Positions 9,257-16,313 of a stretch of 64,000 nucleotides of DNA are shown here, one piece after another; the stretch's first letter is position 1; each line of letters opens with the position of its first letter. The notes beneath the pieces are model-generated. The model had not been told where the DNA came from. It ran no database searches and worked only from the letters and a program-made list of their open reading frames with translations. The stretch comes from Flavobacterium sp. (GTDB taxonomy: Bacteria > Bacteroidota > Bacteroidia > Flavobacteriales > Flavobacteriaceae), in assembly GCA_018401995.1 (NCBI GenBank), contig JAGYJR010000003.1, positions 62,001 to 126,000 of the forward strand, written 5' to 3'. The position numbers and the translations under genes were made by a program.

Positions 9257-10069
9257 ATGAAATTATCTGTAATTATTACAACATACAATTCGGAAGATTG
9301 GTTACGTAAAGTACTAATCGGTTACAGTGTACAATCTGAAACTGATTTTGAAATAGTAATTGCAGATGATGGCTCTACACCAAAAACAAAACAACTTTTA
9401 GAAGAATTCATTTCGTTTTTTAAGTTTCCAATTATTCATGTTTGGCAAGAAGATGATGGATTTCGTAAATCTGAAATACTTAATAAGGCTATTATAGCAT
9501 CAAATTCTAATTATTTGCTTTTTACAGATGGAGATTGTATTCCAAGGAAGGATTTTGTAAAAATGCATTTAAAACATAAGCAAAAAGGATATTTTTTATC
9601 AGGTGGATATTTTAAATTACCTTTGCAGTTATCATATGTTATTTCAGAACTTGATATTGTGCAACAAAAATGCTTTTCTGTCAAATGGTTGATAAGTAAG
9701 GGCTTAAAAGTAAATTTTAAAATTACAAAGCTTACAGATAACGGATTTTTTGCTAGTTTCATGAATTGGATAACACCTACAAAGAAAACTTTTAATGGGC
9801 ATAATTCATCTGTTTTTAAAGAAGATCTACTTGCAATTAATGGCTTTAATCAAGATATGCATTATGGAGGTTTAGATAGGGAAGTGGGAGAGCGGTTGTT
9901 TAATTTAGGAATATTATCCAAGCAAATTCGATACGATGCAATTTGTTTACATTTGCATCATGAAAGAGGTTATGCAGATTCTGAAAGAATTAAATCGAAT
10001 CAAGAAATTAGACGTTTTAATATTAAAAATAATATCATTCGAATAAAAAACGGCATTATTTTAGAATAA
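9257..10069 (+). CDS. Glycosyltransferase family 2 (tandem paralogue A)
   Basis: A 270-residue GT-A transferase. Key segments are SVIITTYNSEDWLRKVL, IVIADDGSTPKTKQ, FTDGDCIPRKDFV (the metal-binding DGD) and FNGHNSSVFKEDLLAING, with GLDREVGERL in the galactosyltransferase-like C-terminal part. It is closely similar in length and motif order to the following gene at 10092-10901 (for example WLRKVLIGYSVQ against WLEKVLIGYSVQ), so the two arose by tandem duplication. It lies mid-operon, 25 bp after the kinase-like gene and 22 bp before its paralogue. It probably adds a hexose to the LPS core or an exopolysaccharide. Confidence 0.92.
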   Translation: MKLSVIITTYNSEDWLRKVLIGYSVQSETDFEIVIADDGSTPKTKQLLEEFISFFKFPIIHVWQEDDGFRKSEILNKAIIASNSNYLLFTDGDCIPRKDFVKMHLKHKQKGYFLSGGYFKLPLQLSYVISELDIVQQKCFSVKWLISKGLKVNFKITKLTDNGFFASFMNWITPTKKTFNGHNSSVFKEDLLAINGFNQDMHYGGLDREVGERLFNLGILSKQIRYDAICLHLHHERGYADSERIKSNQEIRRFNIKNNIIRIKNGIILE

Positions 10070-10091
10070 TTCTGTTTCAAAAAATAAAAAA

Positions 10092-10901
10092 ATGAAAATA
10101 TCAGTAGTTGTAAGTACTTATAATGCAGAGGAGTGGCTAGAAAAAGTTTTAATTGGATATAGCGTTCAAACGTATAAAGATTTTGAATTAATAGTAGCTG
10201 ATGATGGATCTAGGCCTTCAACAAAAGAATTGATTGAATCATATGCTAAAGACTATCCTGTTCCAGTGCGTCATCTGTGGCATGAAGATTTGGGATACAG
10301 AAGACAAGAAATATTAAATGTAGCAATCGTTGAAGCTGCTCACGAATACATCATAATGACAGATGGTGATTGTATTCCAAGAGCTGATTTCGTAGAAGTA
10401 CATGCAAAGCAAGCTGAAAAAGGAAAGTTTTTGTCAGGTGGATATTGTAAATTACCAATGAAAACTAGTAAAGCTATTACTAAAGAAGATATCCTTACAC
10501 AAAGATGTTTTGATGTAAAATGGTTAAATAAAATTGAGAAGCTAGATTTTTCAAATACATTAAAACTAGGTTCAGACGGAATTATTGCTAAGTTTTTAGA
10601 CCTTATTTCACCTACAACACCTTCATTTAATAATTGTAATTCTTCTGGATTTAAGGACGATATGATTGCTATTAATGGATATGATGAAAGAATGAAATAT
10701 GGCGGTCCAGATAGAGAATTTGGTGAGCGTTTGGAGAATTTTGGGATTAAAGGAAAACAAATTCGACATAAAGCTATTGTCTTGCATTTGGACCATGCTC
10801 GAGGTTACAAAACACCTGAATCTTTAGCGGCTAATTTAGCTATTAGAAAAGAAGTGCGTGATAAAAAAATAAAATGGACACCATTTGGAATTAAAAAATA
10901 A
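10092..10901 (+). CDS. Glycosyltransferase family 2 (tandem paralogue B)
   Basis: A 269-residue GT-A transferase parallel to its neighbour at 9257. Motifs are SVVVSTYNAEEWLEKVL, LIVADDGSRPSTKE, MTDGDCIPRADFVEVH and GGPDREFGERLENFG. The conservation of DGDCIPR and of the C-terminal DRE-GERL block indicates that both copies should be catalytically competent, with divergence in the middle (residues about 120-170) where acceptor specificity usually lies. It sits 15 bp ahead of the epimerase gene, so donor supply and transfer may be co-regulated. Confidence 0.92.
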   Translation: MKISVVVSTYNAEEWLEKVLIGYSVQTYKDFELIVADDGSRPSTKELIESYAKDYPVPVRHLWHEDLGYRRQEILNVAIVEAAHEYIIMTDGDCIPRADFVEVHAKQAEKGKFLSGGYCKLPMKTSKAITKEDILTQRCFDVKWLNKIEKLDFSNTLKLGSDGIIAKFLDLISPTTPSFNNCNSSGFKDDMIAINGYDERMKYGGPDREFGERLENFGIKGKQIRHKAIVLHLDHARGYKTPESLAANLAIRKEVRDKKIKWTPFGIKK

Positions 10902-10915
10902 GTAATAAATTTATA

Positions 10916-11860
10916 ATGAGGATATTAGTAACTGGTGCAGCTGGATTTATTGCATCACATTTATGTGAAAAATTAGCCGATTCAGGACATGAAGTTTTTG
11001 GGATTGATAATTTTAATGATTATTACAATCCAGAACTTAAAAAACTAAATGCTGATGATTTGGCAAAAAAAGGTATTAAAATCTTTAACTTAGATTTGAA
11101 TGCTGATTTGTCAGAAGTTTTTGAAAAGCCTTATGATTACATTTATCATTTAGCAGCTCAGCCTGGAATTTCGTCAGATACCACTTTAGAGGAATATGTA
11201 AATAATAATATTTATGCGACTCAAAATTTATTAGAAGCTGTTTTAAAATACAATTTAGGGTTGAAATCATTTATCAATATTGCCACTTCGTCTGTTTATG
11301 GAGTAGAAGCTACCGTAAACGAGGAAATGCCTGCAAAACCAGTTTCCTTTTACGGAACTACAAAATTAGCGGCAGAACAATTAGTCTTAGGTTTGCAACG
11401 TTTAGGAAAATTAAACGCATGCTCTATTCGCTTGTATTCAGTTTATGGGCCTAGAGAACGTCCAGAAAAATTGTATACCAAACTAATTGAAAACCTATAT
11501 AATGATAAACCTTTTCCTTTGTTCGAAGGAAGTGTAAAACACGAAAGAAGTTTTACTTATGTTGGTGATATTGTAGATGGATTAGTTGCAATTATTGGAA
11601 AGGAAGATGCTGTTAATGGTGAAATAATCAACTTAGGTACCGATGAGGTAAATACAACGCAAGATGGAATCAATGCTGTAGAACAAATTATGAATAAAAA
11701 GTTGATAATCGATAATAAACCACCAAGAAAAGGAGACCAACAACGTACCGAAGCTGTAATCGATAAGGCGAGGAAATTATTGAATTATGAACCTAAAGTT
11801 ACTTTAAAAAAAGGATTAGAAGAACAAGTAAAATGGTACAAAGAGAAGTTTATTGACTAA
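10916..11860 (+). CDS. NAD-dependent epimerase/dehydratase (UDP-sugar epimerase type)
   Basis: A 314-residue extended short-chain dehydrogenase. The N-terminal dinucleotide motif is VTGAAGFIASH (the usual GFIGSH has alanine here), followed by the acidic GIDNFNDYYNPELK. HLAAQPG, ATSSVYG and the catalytic YGTTK (Y-x-x-x-K) are all present, and SIRLYSVYGPRERP follows. The DNFNDYYNPELK stretch is typical of UDP-glucuronate 4-epimerases and their relatives. It ends the rightward operon and overlaps the convergent GT9 gene by 11 bp. It probably makes a UDP-hexose or UDP-uronate donor for the neighbouring transferases. The precise substrate is not certain. Confidence 0.88.
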   Translation: MRILVTGAAGFIASHLCEKLADSGHEVFGIDNFNDYYNPELKKLNADDLAKKGIKIFNLDLNADLSEVFEKPYDYIYHLAAQPGISSDTTLEEYVNNNIYATQNLLEAVLKYNLGLKSFINIATSSVYGVEATVNEEMPAKPVSFYGTTKLAAEQLVLGLQRLGKLNACSIRLYSVYGPRERPEKLYTKLIENLYNDKPFPLFEGSVKHERSFTYVGDIVDGLVAIIGKEDAVNGEIINLGTDEVNTTQDGINAVEQIMNKKLIIDNKPPRKGDQQRTEAVIDKARKLLNYEPKVTLKKGLEEQVKWYKEKFID

Positions 11861-12902
11861 TCTTTTTTACAAATTGCTGTAATTTATCAGCAAATAGTTC
11901 TGGGTTCAATTTATCATACCACTCCAAAGCTTTTTCTTTAAAGTTTTTGGGGTGTTTGTTTTTATACAAGTCGGGAAAATAATCCGATAAGTGTACAATT
12001 TCGTGTAAACCAGTTTCTTCAAAGATATTCCATGAAGTTCTGTTTATCCAAGGGGCATAAATTGTAAAAGTTGGAATGTTTAAAGCCTTTGACATATTAG
12101 TTGCACCACCCTCATTTCCTACTAAAGCATAACATTGTGATAATACAGCTAAAAATCCTCGTAATCCCTTCACATAAAAATCAAATACGATTTTAGATTG
12201 GGTTTCAGTATTGCAAAGTTGAAAAATAGCTTTAGCCTCCTCTTGTTGGTTGGGCATATAATTAAAAACCAATTGTACATCTTCAGTTGCAGCAATCTTG
12301 TTTAAAACTTCTGACATATAGGTATTAGGCAAACTTTTATTATTACCGCTTCCTAAAACACTAATCATTACGATTTTTTTAGAAACATCTAATTGACTTG
12401 CAATTTGATTTTTAGCGTTTTCAATTTCAGTTGGAGTCAAATGAATTTTTGGAAAAATCTCCTGAACTTCTTTATTGATTGCCGTTTTGGCTAATAAAAT
12501 TCGAAAAGCATTTGCTGTTCCATTACATTCTGTATCTGGAATAACGGTTTCCGTTAAGAAGAGTTTTGAATACCATTTATAAGTTCCAATTCGATTTTTT
12601 GCACCACTCAAGTAAGTTGGAATTAAACTTTGAAACTTTCCATAAACATCAATTACGGTATCATATTTTTCTAATTTTAATTCCGTTCCTAAACGAAATA
12701 ACCCACTTAACCCTTTGTATTTATCCTCTTCGAAAAATAAGACTTTATCAATAAATGGATTGTTTTCAACTACTGGGTATGTGTTTTTTTGAATTAAATA
12801 ATGTATTTCGCAATTGGGATGTTCTTTTTTTAAAGCTTCACAAATGACAGTACTTGCCAGTACGTCACCAATCATTTTAATTTGTATGACAAGTACTTTC
12901 AT
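11850..12902 (-). CDS. Glycosyltransferase family 9, heptosyltransferase-like
   Basis: A 350-residue GT-B protein beginning MKVLVIQIKMIGDVLAST, the opening seen in ADP-heptose:LPS heptosyltransferases (WaaC/WaaF family). The second domain has MISVLGSGNNKSLP and the donor-binding VGNEGGATNMSKALNIPT with TIYAPW after it. This family adds heptose or other sugars to the LPS inner core on the cytoplasmic side of the inner membrane, which fits the kinase-like gene at 8468. It follows dapD on the same strand with a 3-bp gap, although its role is unrelated. Family call is strong; heptose as donor is inferred. Confidence 0.88.
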   Translation of the reverse strand: MKVLVIQIKMIGDVLASTVICEALKKEHPNCEIHYLIQKNTYPVVENNPFIDKVLFFEEDKYKGLSGLFRLGTELKLEKYDTVIDVYGKFQSLIPTYLSGAKNRIGTYKWYSKLFLTETVIPDTECNGTANAFRILLAKTAINKEVQEIFPKIHLTPTEIENAKNQIASQLDVSKKIVMISVLGSGNNKSLPNTYMSEVLNKIAATEDVQLVFNYMPNQQEEAKAIFQLCNTETQSKIVFDFYVKGLRGFLAVLSQCYALVGNEGGATNMSKALNIPTFTIYAPWINRTSWNIFEETGLHEIVHLSDYFPDLYKNKHPKNFKEKALEWYDKLNPELFADKLQQFVKKISQ

Positions 12903-12905
12903 TTC

Positions 12906-13721
12906 TTAAACCGCTACATTATATTCTCTCAACGCATCATTCAAAGAAGTCTTCAAATCGGTTGAAGGTTTTCTTTGTCCAATGATAATCGCACATGGTA
13001 CTTGATAATCACCAGCTGGGAATTTCTTTGTATAACTTCCAGGAATTACTACCGAACGAGCCGGAACAACTCCTTTATATTCAACAGGTTCATCACCTGT
13101 AACATCAATAATTTTAGTAGAACCTGTCAAACACACATTTGCACCTAAAACAGCTTCTTTACCAACGTGAACTCCTTCTACCACAATACATCTTGAACCA
13201 ATGAAAGCACCGTCTTCAATAATTACTGGAGCTGCTTGTAATGGTTCTAAAACACCACCAATTCCAACACCACCAGAAAGGTGAACATGTTTTCCAATTT
13301 GCGCACAACTTCCAACGGTTGCCCAAGTATCTACCATCGTACCTTCATCTACATAAGCTCCAATGTTTACATAACTTGGCATTAAAATTACTCCAGATGA
13401 AATATAAGCACCATATCTTGCCACAGCATTAGGAACAACACGAATTCCTTTTTCAGCATAATTGCGTTTTAATTCCATTTTATCATGGTATTCAAAAATG
13501 CCCGCTTCCCAAGTTTCCATTTTTTGAATTGGGAAGTACATTACCACAGCTTTTTTAACCCATTCGTTTACTTGCCAACCGTTGTTTGTAGGTTCAGCCA
13601 CACGAAGTTTTCCGCTATCTAATAATTCTATAACTTCTCTAATGGCTTTTTGTGTAGTTTCTTCTTGTAACAAAGCACGATTTTCCCATGCTTGTTCTAT
13701 TGTTGCTTGTAAATTGGTCAT
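12906..13721 (-). CDS. dapD: 2,3,4,5-tetrahydropyridine-2,6-dicarboxylate N-succinyltransferase
   Basis: A 271-residue left-handed beta-helix acyltransferase of normal DapD length. The N-terminal helical part starts MTNLQATIEQAWENR. The hexapeptide-repeat domain includes GAYISSGVILMPSYVNIGAY, GSCAQIGKHVHLSGGVGIGG and AFIGSRCIVVEGVHVGKEA. The C-terminal SYTKKFPAGDYQVPCAIIIG is the family end. It succinylates tetrahydrodipicolinate from succinyl-CoA in lysine and meso-diaminopimelate synthesis. The open frame reaches back to 13856, but that would overlap the divergent ruvX promoter and start, so the ATG at 13721 is used; a TATCTTTG promoter box lies just upstream. Confidence 0.96.
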   Translation of the reverse strand: MTNLQATIEQAWENRALLQEETTQKAIREVIELLDSGKLRVAEPTNNGWQVNEWVKKAVVMYFPIQKMETWEAGIFEYHDKMELKRNYAEKGIRVVPNAVARYGAYISSGVILMPSYVNIGAYVDEGTMVDTWATVGSCAQIGKHVHLSGGVGIGGVLEPLQAAPVIIEDGAFIGSRCIVVEGVHVGKEAVLGANVCLTGSTKIIDVTGDEPVEYKGVVPARSVVIPGSYTKKFPAGDYQVPCAIIIGQRKPSTDLKTSLNDALREYNVAV

Positions 13722-13741
13722 GATTTTCAAAATTTGAGTAG

Positions 13742-13770
13742 CAAAGATAAATCTTTTGTTTGAATGCAAA
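13742..13770 (-). promoter_or_regulatory. Putative Bacteroidota-type promoter for dapD
   Basis: On the minus strand TTTG (13767-13770) is followed after 17 bp by TATCTTTG (13742-13749), 20 bp before the dapD ATG. Spacing is slightly shorter than the usual 19 bp. It supports the shorter dapD start. Confidence 0.5.
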
Positions 13771-13836
13771 AACCAATAGTTTAAAGTTTGGAGTCTATTT
13801 TGTGAAACAAATGCCTTATTTTTGTAAAAAAATATA

Positions 13837-14250
13837 ATGCCAAGAATTTTAGCCATAGATTACGGAATCAAGCGAACAGGAATTGCTGTTACAGATGAAA
13901 TGCAGATGATAGCTTTTGGATTAACCACAATTCCATCTGAAACGGCTATTGCTTTTTTGAAAGATTATTTTTCCAAAGAAAAAGTGGAAAGCGTAATCGT
14001 TGGAGAACCTAAGCAAATGGATGGAACTCCATCACAAAGTGCCGAAATCATCAATGCTTTTGTAGCTAAATTTAAAGTAACTTTTCCTGAAATGCAGGTG
14101 GAGCGAGTGGATGAGCGTTTTACTTCCAAAATGGCATTTCAAACGATGATTGATAGCGGTTTAAAAAAGAAACAACGTCAAAATAAGGCTTTGGTAGATG
14201 AAATAGCAGCAACAATTCTACTTCAAGATTATTTACAATATAAAAAATAG
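13837..14250 (+). CDS. ruvX: Holliday junction resolvase RuvX / YqgF family
   Basis: A 137-residue RNase H-fold protein. MPRILAIDYGIKRTGIAVTD carries the first catalytic aspartate, VIVGEPKQMDGTPS is the family-specific loop, and VERVDERFTSKMA holds the E/R core motif. The C-terminal acidic residue is in ALVDEIAATILLQDYL. Members process 16S rRNA 5' ends and may resolve branched DNA. It is divergent from dapD and 33 bp upstream of def. Confidence 0.95.
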   Translation: MPRILAIDYGIKRTGIAVTDEMQMIAFGLTTIPSETAIAFLKDYFSKEKVESVIVGEPKQMDGTPSQSAEIINAFVAKFKVTFPEMQVERVDERFTSKMAFQTMIDSGLKKKQRQNKALVDEIAATILLQDYLQYKK

Positions 14251-14283
14251 TATTTTTGCGTTTTTAAAATTAATACGATTATC

Positions 14284-14871
14284 ATGATTTTACCAATATA
14301 TGGATACGGAGAACCCGTTTTACGTAAAGTAGGAGAGGACATTACTCCAGAATATCCAAATCTAAAAGAAACAATTGCTAACATGTATGAAACTATGTAT
14401 CATGCACATGGCGTTGGTTTGGCAGCTCCGCAAGTTGGGTTGTCTATTCGTTTGTTTATTGTAGATACCGAACCATTTGCTGATAGTGACGATGTTTCTA
14501 AAGAAGAAGCGGCTTTAATGAAAGAGTTCAAGAAAACTTTTATTAACCCAAAAATTATCAAAGAAGAAGGTGATATTTGGGGATTCAATGAAGGATGTTT
14601 GAGTATTCCAGATGTACGCGAAGATGTTTTTCGTCATGATACCATTACTATTGAATATTTTGATGAAGATTTCAATAAAAAAACTGAAGTCTATGATGGT
14701 TTGATAGCTCGTGTAATCCAACATGAATACGACCATATCGAAGGAATTTTATTTACTGATCATTTATCTACTCTAAAGAAAAAATTAATTGGTAAAAAAT
14801 TAATGAACATTATGGAAGGCAAAGTGCGCCCTGATTATAAAATGAAATTCGTTAGTAAAAAAGGAAGATAA
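14284..14871 (+). CDS. def: Peptide deformylase
   Basis: A 195-residue metalloenzyme with all three deformylase motifs: HGVGLAAPQVG (motif 1, near residue 40), EGCLSIP with the metal ligand Cys105, and QHEYDHIEG with His147, Glu148 and His151. It removes the N-formyl group of nascent proteins at the ribosome exit. A 15-residue acidic insertion (DSDDVSKEEAALMKE) lies between motifs 1 and 2 and is common in Bacteroidota enzymes. It is followed by DUF5606 and mazG, an order often seen in this phylum. A TATTTTTG box at 14251-14258 could drive it. Confidence 0.97.
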   Translation: MILPIYGYGEPVLRKVGEDITPEYPNLKETIANMYETMYHAHGVGLAAPQVGLSIRLFIVDTEPFADSDDVSKEEAALMKEFKKTFINPKIIKEEGDIWGFNEGCLSIPDVREDVFRHDTITIEYFDEDFNKKTEVYDGLIARVIQHEYDHIEGILFTDHLSTLKKKLIGKKLMNIMEGKVRPDYKMKFVSKKGR

Positions 14872-14902
14872 ATTACACTATTCAGTTAAACATGTTTAGT
14901 TT

Positions 14903-14930
14903 CTCTAAACTTTTCACTCTAAACTTTTCA
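14903..14930. repeat. Exact 14-bp tandem duplication
   Basis: CTCTAAACTTTTCA occurs twice head to tail at 14903-14916 and 14917-14930, followed by a related CTTTTTAC. The second copy overlaps the -33 region of the promoter for the DUF5606 gene. Low-complexity spacers of this kind recur at several gene boundaries in the window. Confidence 0.7.
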
Positions 14931-14956
14931 CTTTTTACTTTAAAATAATATATTTG
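14926..14956 (+). promoter_or_regulatory. Bacteroidota-type promoter for the DUF5606 gene
   Basis: TTTC at 14926-14929, 19 bp, TATATTTG at 14949-14956, 22 bp before the ATG at 14979. The -7 box is a perfect consensus match. Confidence 0.65.
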
Positions 14957-14978
14957 CCAACCTTAATAAAAACAAGTT

Positions 14979-15407
14979 ATGAGTATTCAAAAAATATTAG
15001 CCATTTCTGGGAAACCAGGATTATATGAATTAAAAATTCAAACGCGTACAGGTTTCGTAGCGGAATCTTTATTAGATGGAAAAAAAATCACTGTAGGTTT
15101 AAGAAGTAATGTAAGTTTGTTATCTGAAATCGCGGTATATACTTACTCTGAAGAAGTGCGTTTGTCTGAAGTTTTGAAAGCTATTGCTACCAAAGAAAAT
15201 GACGGGCCAGCTATATCTCATAAAGAAGACGAAACGAAAATCAGAACTTATTTCCGTGAGATACTTCCAGAGTTTGATGAAGATAGAGTATACACTTCCG
15301 ATATTAAAAAAATATTGAATTGGTATAATATTTTACAACCAAAAGGGTTTGTAACCTTAGAAGCTTTATCTAAAGAAGAAAAAGAAGAAACTCCAGCGGC
15401 TGAATAA
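14979..15407 (+). CDS. DUF5606 domain-containing protein
   Basis: A 142-residue protein conserved in Bacteroidota. The N-terminal domain starts SIQKILAISGKPGLYELKI and continues with GFVAESLLDGKKITVGLRS; SEEVRLSEVLKAI and YTSDIKKILNWYNILQPKG are further conserved blocks. The C-terminus is acidic and probably disordered (KEEKEETPAAE). No enzymatic residues are evident and the function is unknown to me. The position between def and mazG is typical of the family. It has its own promoter and is followed by a hairpin terminator. Confidence 0.85.
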   Translation: MSIQKILAISGKPGLYELKIQTRTGFVAESLLDGKKITVGLRSNVSLLSEIAVYTYSEEVRLSEVLKAIATKENDGPAISHKEDETKIRTYFREILPEFDEDRVYTSDIKKILNWYNILQPKGFVTLEALSKEEKEETPAAE

Positions 15408-15426
15408 GCTTAAAGAAATTTATATA

Positions 15427-15456
15427 CCAAATCCTGCGTTTTCCACGTGGGATTTT
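15427..15456 (+). terminator. Intrinsic terminator after the DUF5606 gene
   Basis: AAATCC-TG-CGT, loop TTTCC, ACG-TG-GGATTT, then a T run. One internal mismatch pair interrupts the stem. It lies 20 bp after the stop codon. Confidence 0.7.
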
Positions 15457-15539
15457 TTATTTTTACAAGGTTTTTCATCATCATGATTCTGTCAATTTAA
15501 CGATTAAACAATTCAACAATTTAATAATTCAACTCGAAA

Positions 15540-16313
15540 ATGAACACACGCCAACAACAACTACAAGCTTTTAACCGACTTTTAGACATCATGGACGATT
15601 TACGAGAAAAATGTCCGTGGGATAAAAAGCAAACGCTTGAAAGTTTACGTCATTTAACGATTGAAGAAACTTACGAATTAGGCGACGCTATTTTAGATAA
15701 CGATTTGCAAGAAATTAAGAAAGAGTTGGGCGATGTGTTATTACATATTGTGTTCTATGCAAAAATTGGTTCGGAAACGAATGCGTTTGATATTGGCGAT
15801 GTGGCAAATTCCATTTGTGATAAATTAATTGATCGTCATCCGCATATTTATGGCGATGTAGTTGTAGCTGACGAAGAAGAAGTAAAGCAAAATTGGGAAA
15901 AGCTTAAACTGAAAGAAGGTAAAAAATCGGTTTTGGAAGGTGTTCCAAAGAGTTTACCAGCGTTAGTAAAAGCAAGTCGCATTCAGGATAAAGTAAAAGG
16001 TGTTGGATTTGATTGGGAAGAACCGCAACAAGTATGGGAAAAAGTACAAGAAGAGTTGAACGAACTTCAAGTTGAGGTACAATCTGGCAATCAAGACAAA
16101 ATAGAAGCCGAATTTGGCGATGTTTTATTCTCCATGATAAATTATGCTCGATTCTTAAGAATAAATCCAGAAGACGCTTTAGAACGCACCAATAAAAAAT
16201 TCATCAAACGTTTCCAATATTTAGAAAGCAAAGCAAACGAATTAGGCAAACCGTTAATGAATATGACACTAGCAGAAATGGATGTTTTTTGGGAAGAAGC
16301 GAAGAAGTTGTGA
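15540..16313 (+). CDS. mazG: Nucleoside triphosphate pyrophosphohydrolase MazG
   Basis: A 257-residue protein with two MazG modules. The first has CPWDKKQTLESLRHLTIEET and ELGDVLLHIVFYAKIG (the E-x-x-E...E-x-x-D metal site); the second repeats the pattern as EEPQQVWEKVQEELNELQ and EFGDVLFSMINYARFL. The enzyme hydrolyses NTPs to NMP and pyrophosphate and limits ppGpp or aberrant nucleotides. Length is normal for the two-domain form. Its stop codon abuts the recG stop codon, so the two genes are convergent without spacer. The spacer upstream (15480-15535) is an AATTCAAC-rich low-complexity tract. Confidence 0.96.
   Translation: MNTRQQQLQAFNRLLDIMDDLREKCPWDKKQTLESLRHLTIEETYELGDAILDNDLQEIKKELGDVLLHIVFYAKIGSETNAFDIGDVANSICDKLIDRHPHIYGDVVVADEEEVKQNWEKLKLKEGKKSVLEGVPKSLPALVKASRIQDKVKGVGFDWEEPQQVWEKVQEELNELQVEVQSGNQDKIEAEFGDVLFSMINYARFLRINPEDALERTNKKFIKRFQYLESKANELGKPLMNMTLAEMDVFWEEAKKL

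Noticed and set aside
13241..13432. His/Gln-rich open frame opposite dapD
   Set aside because: Antisense shadow of the hexapeptide-repeat coding region, with no start context or homology.
13722..13856. Longer dapD start giving 316 residues
   Set aside because: The extra 45 residues overlap the divergent ruvX start and the dapD promoter box, and do not resemble DapD.
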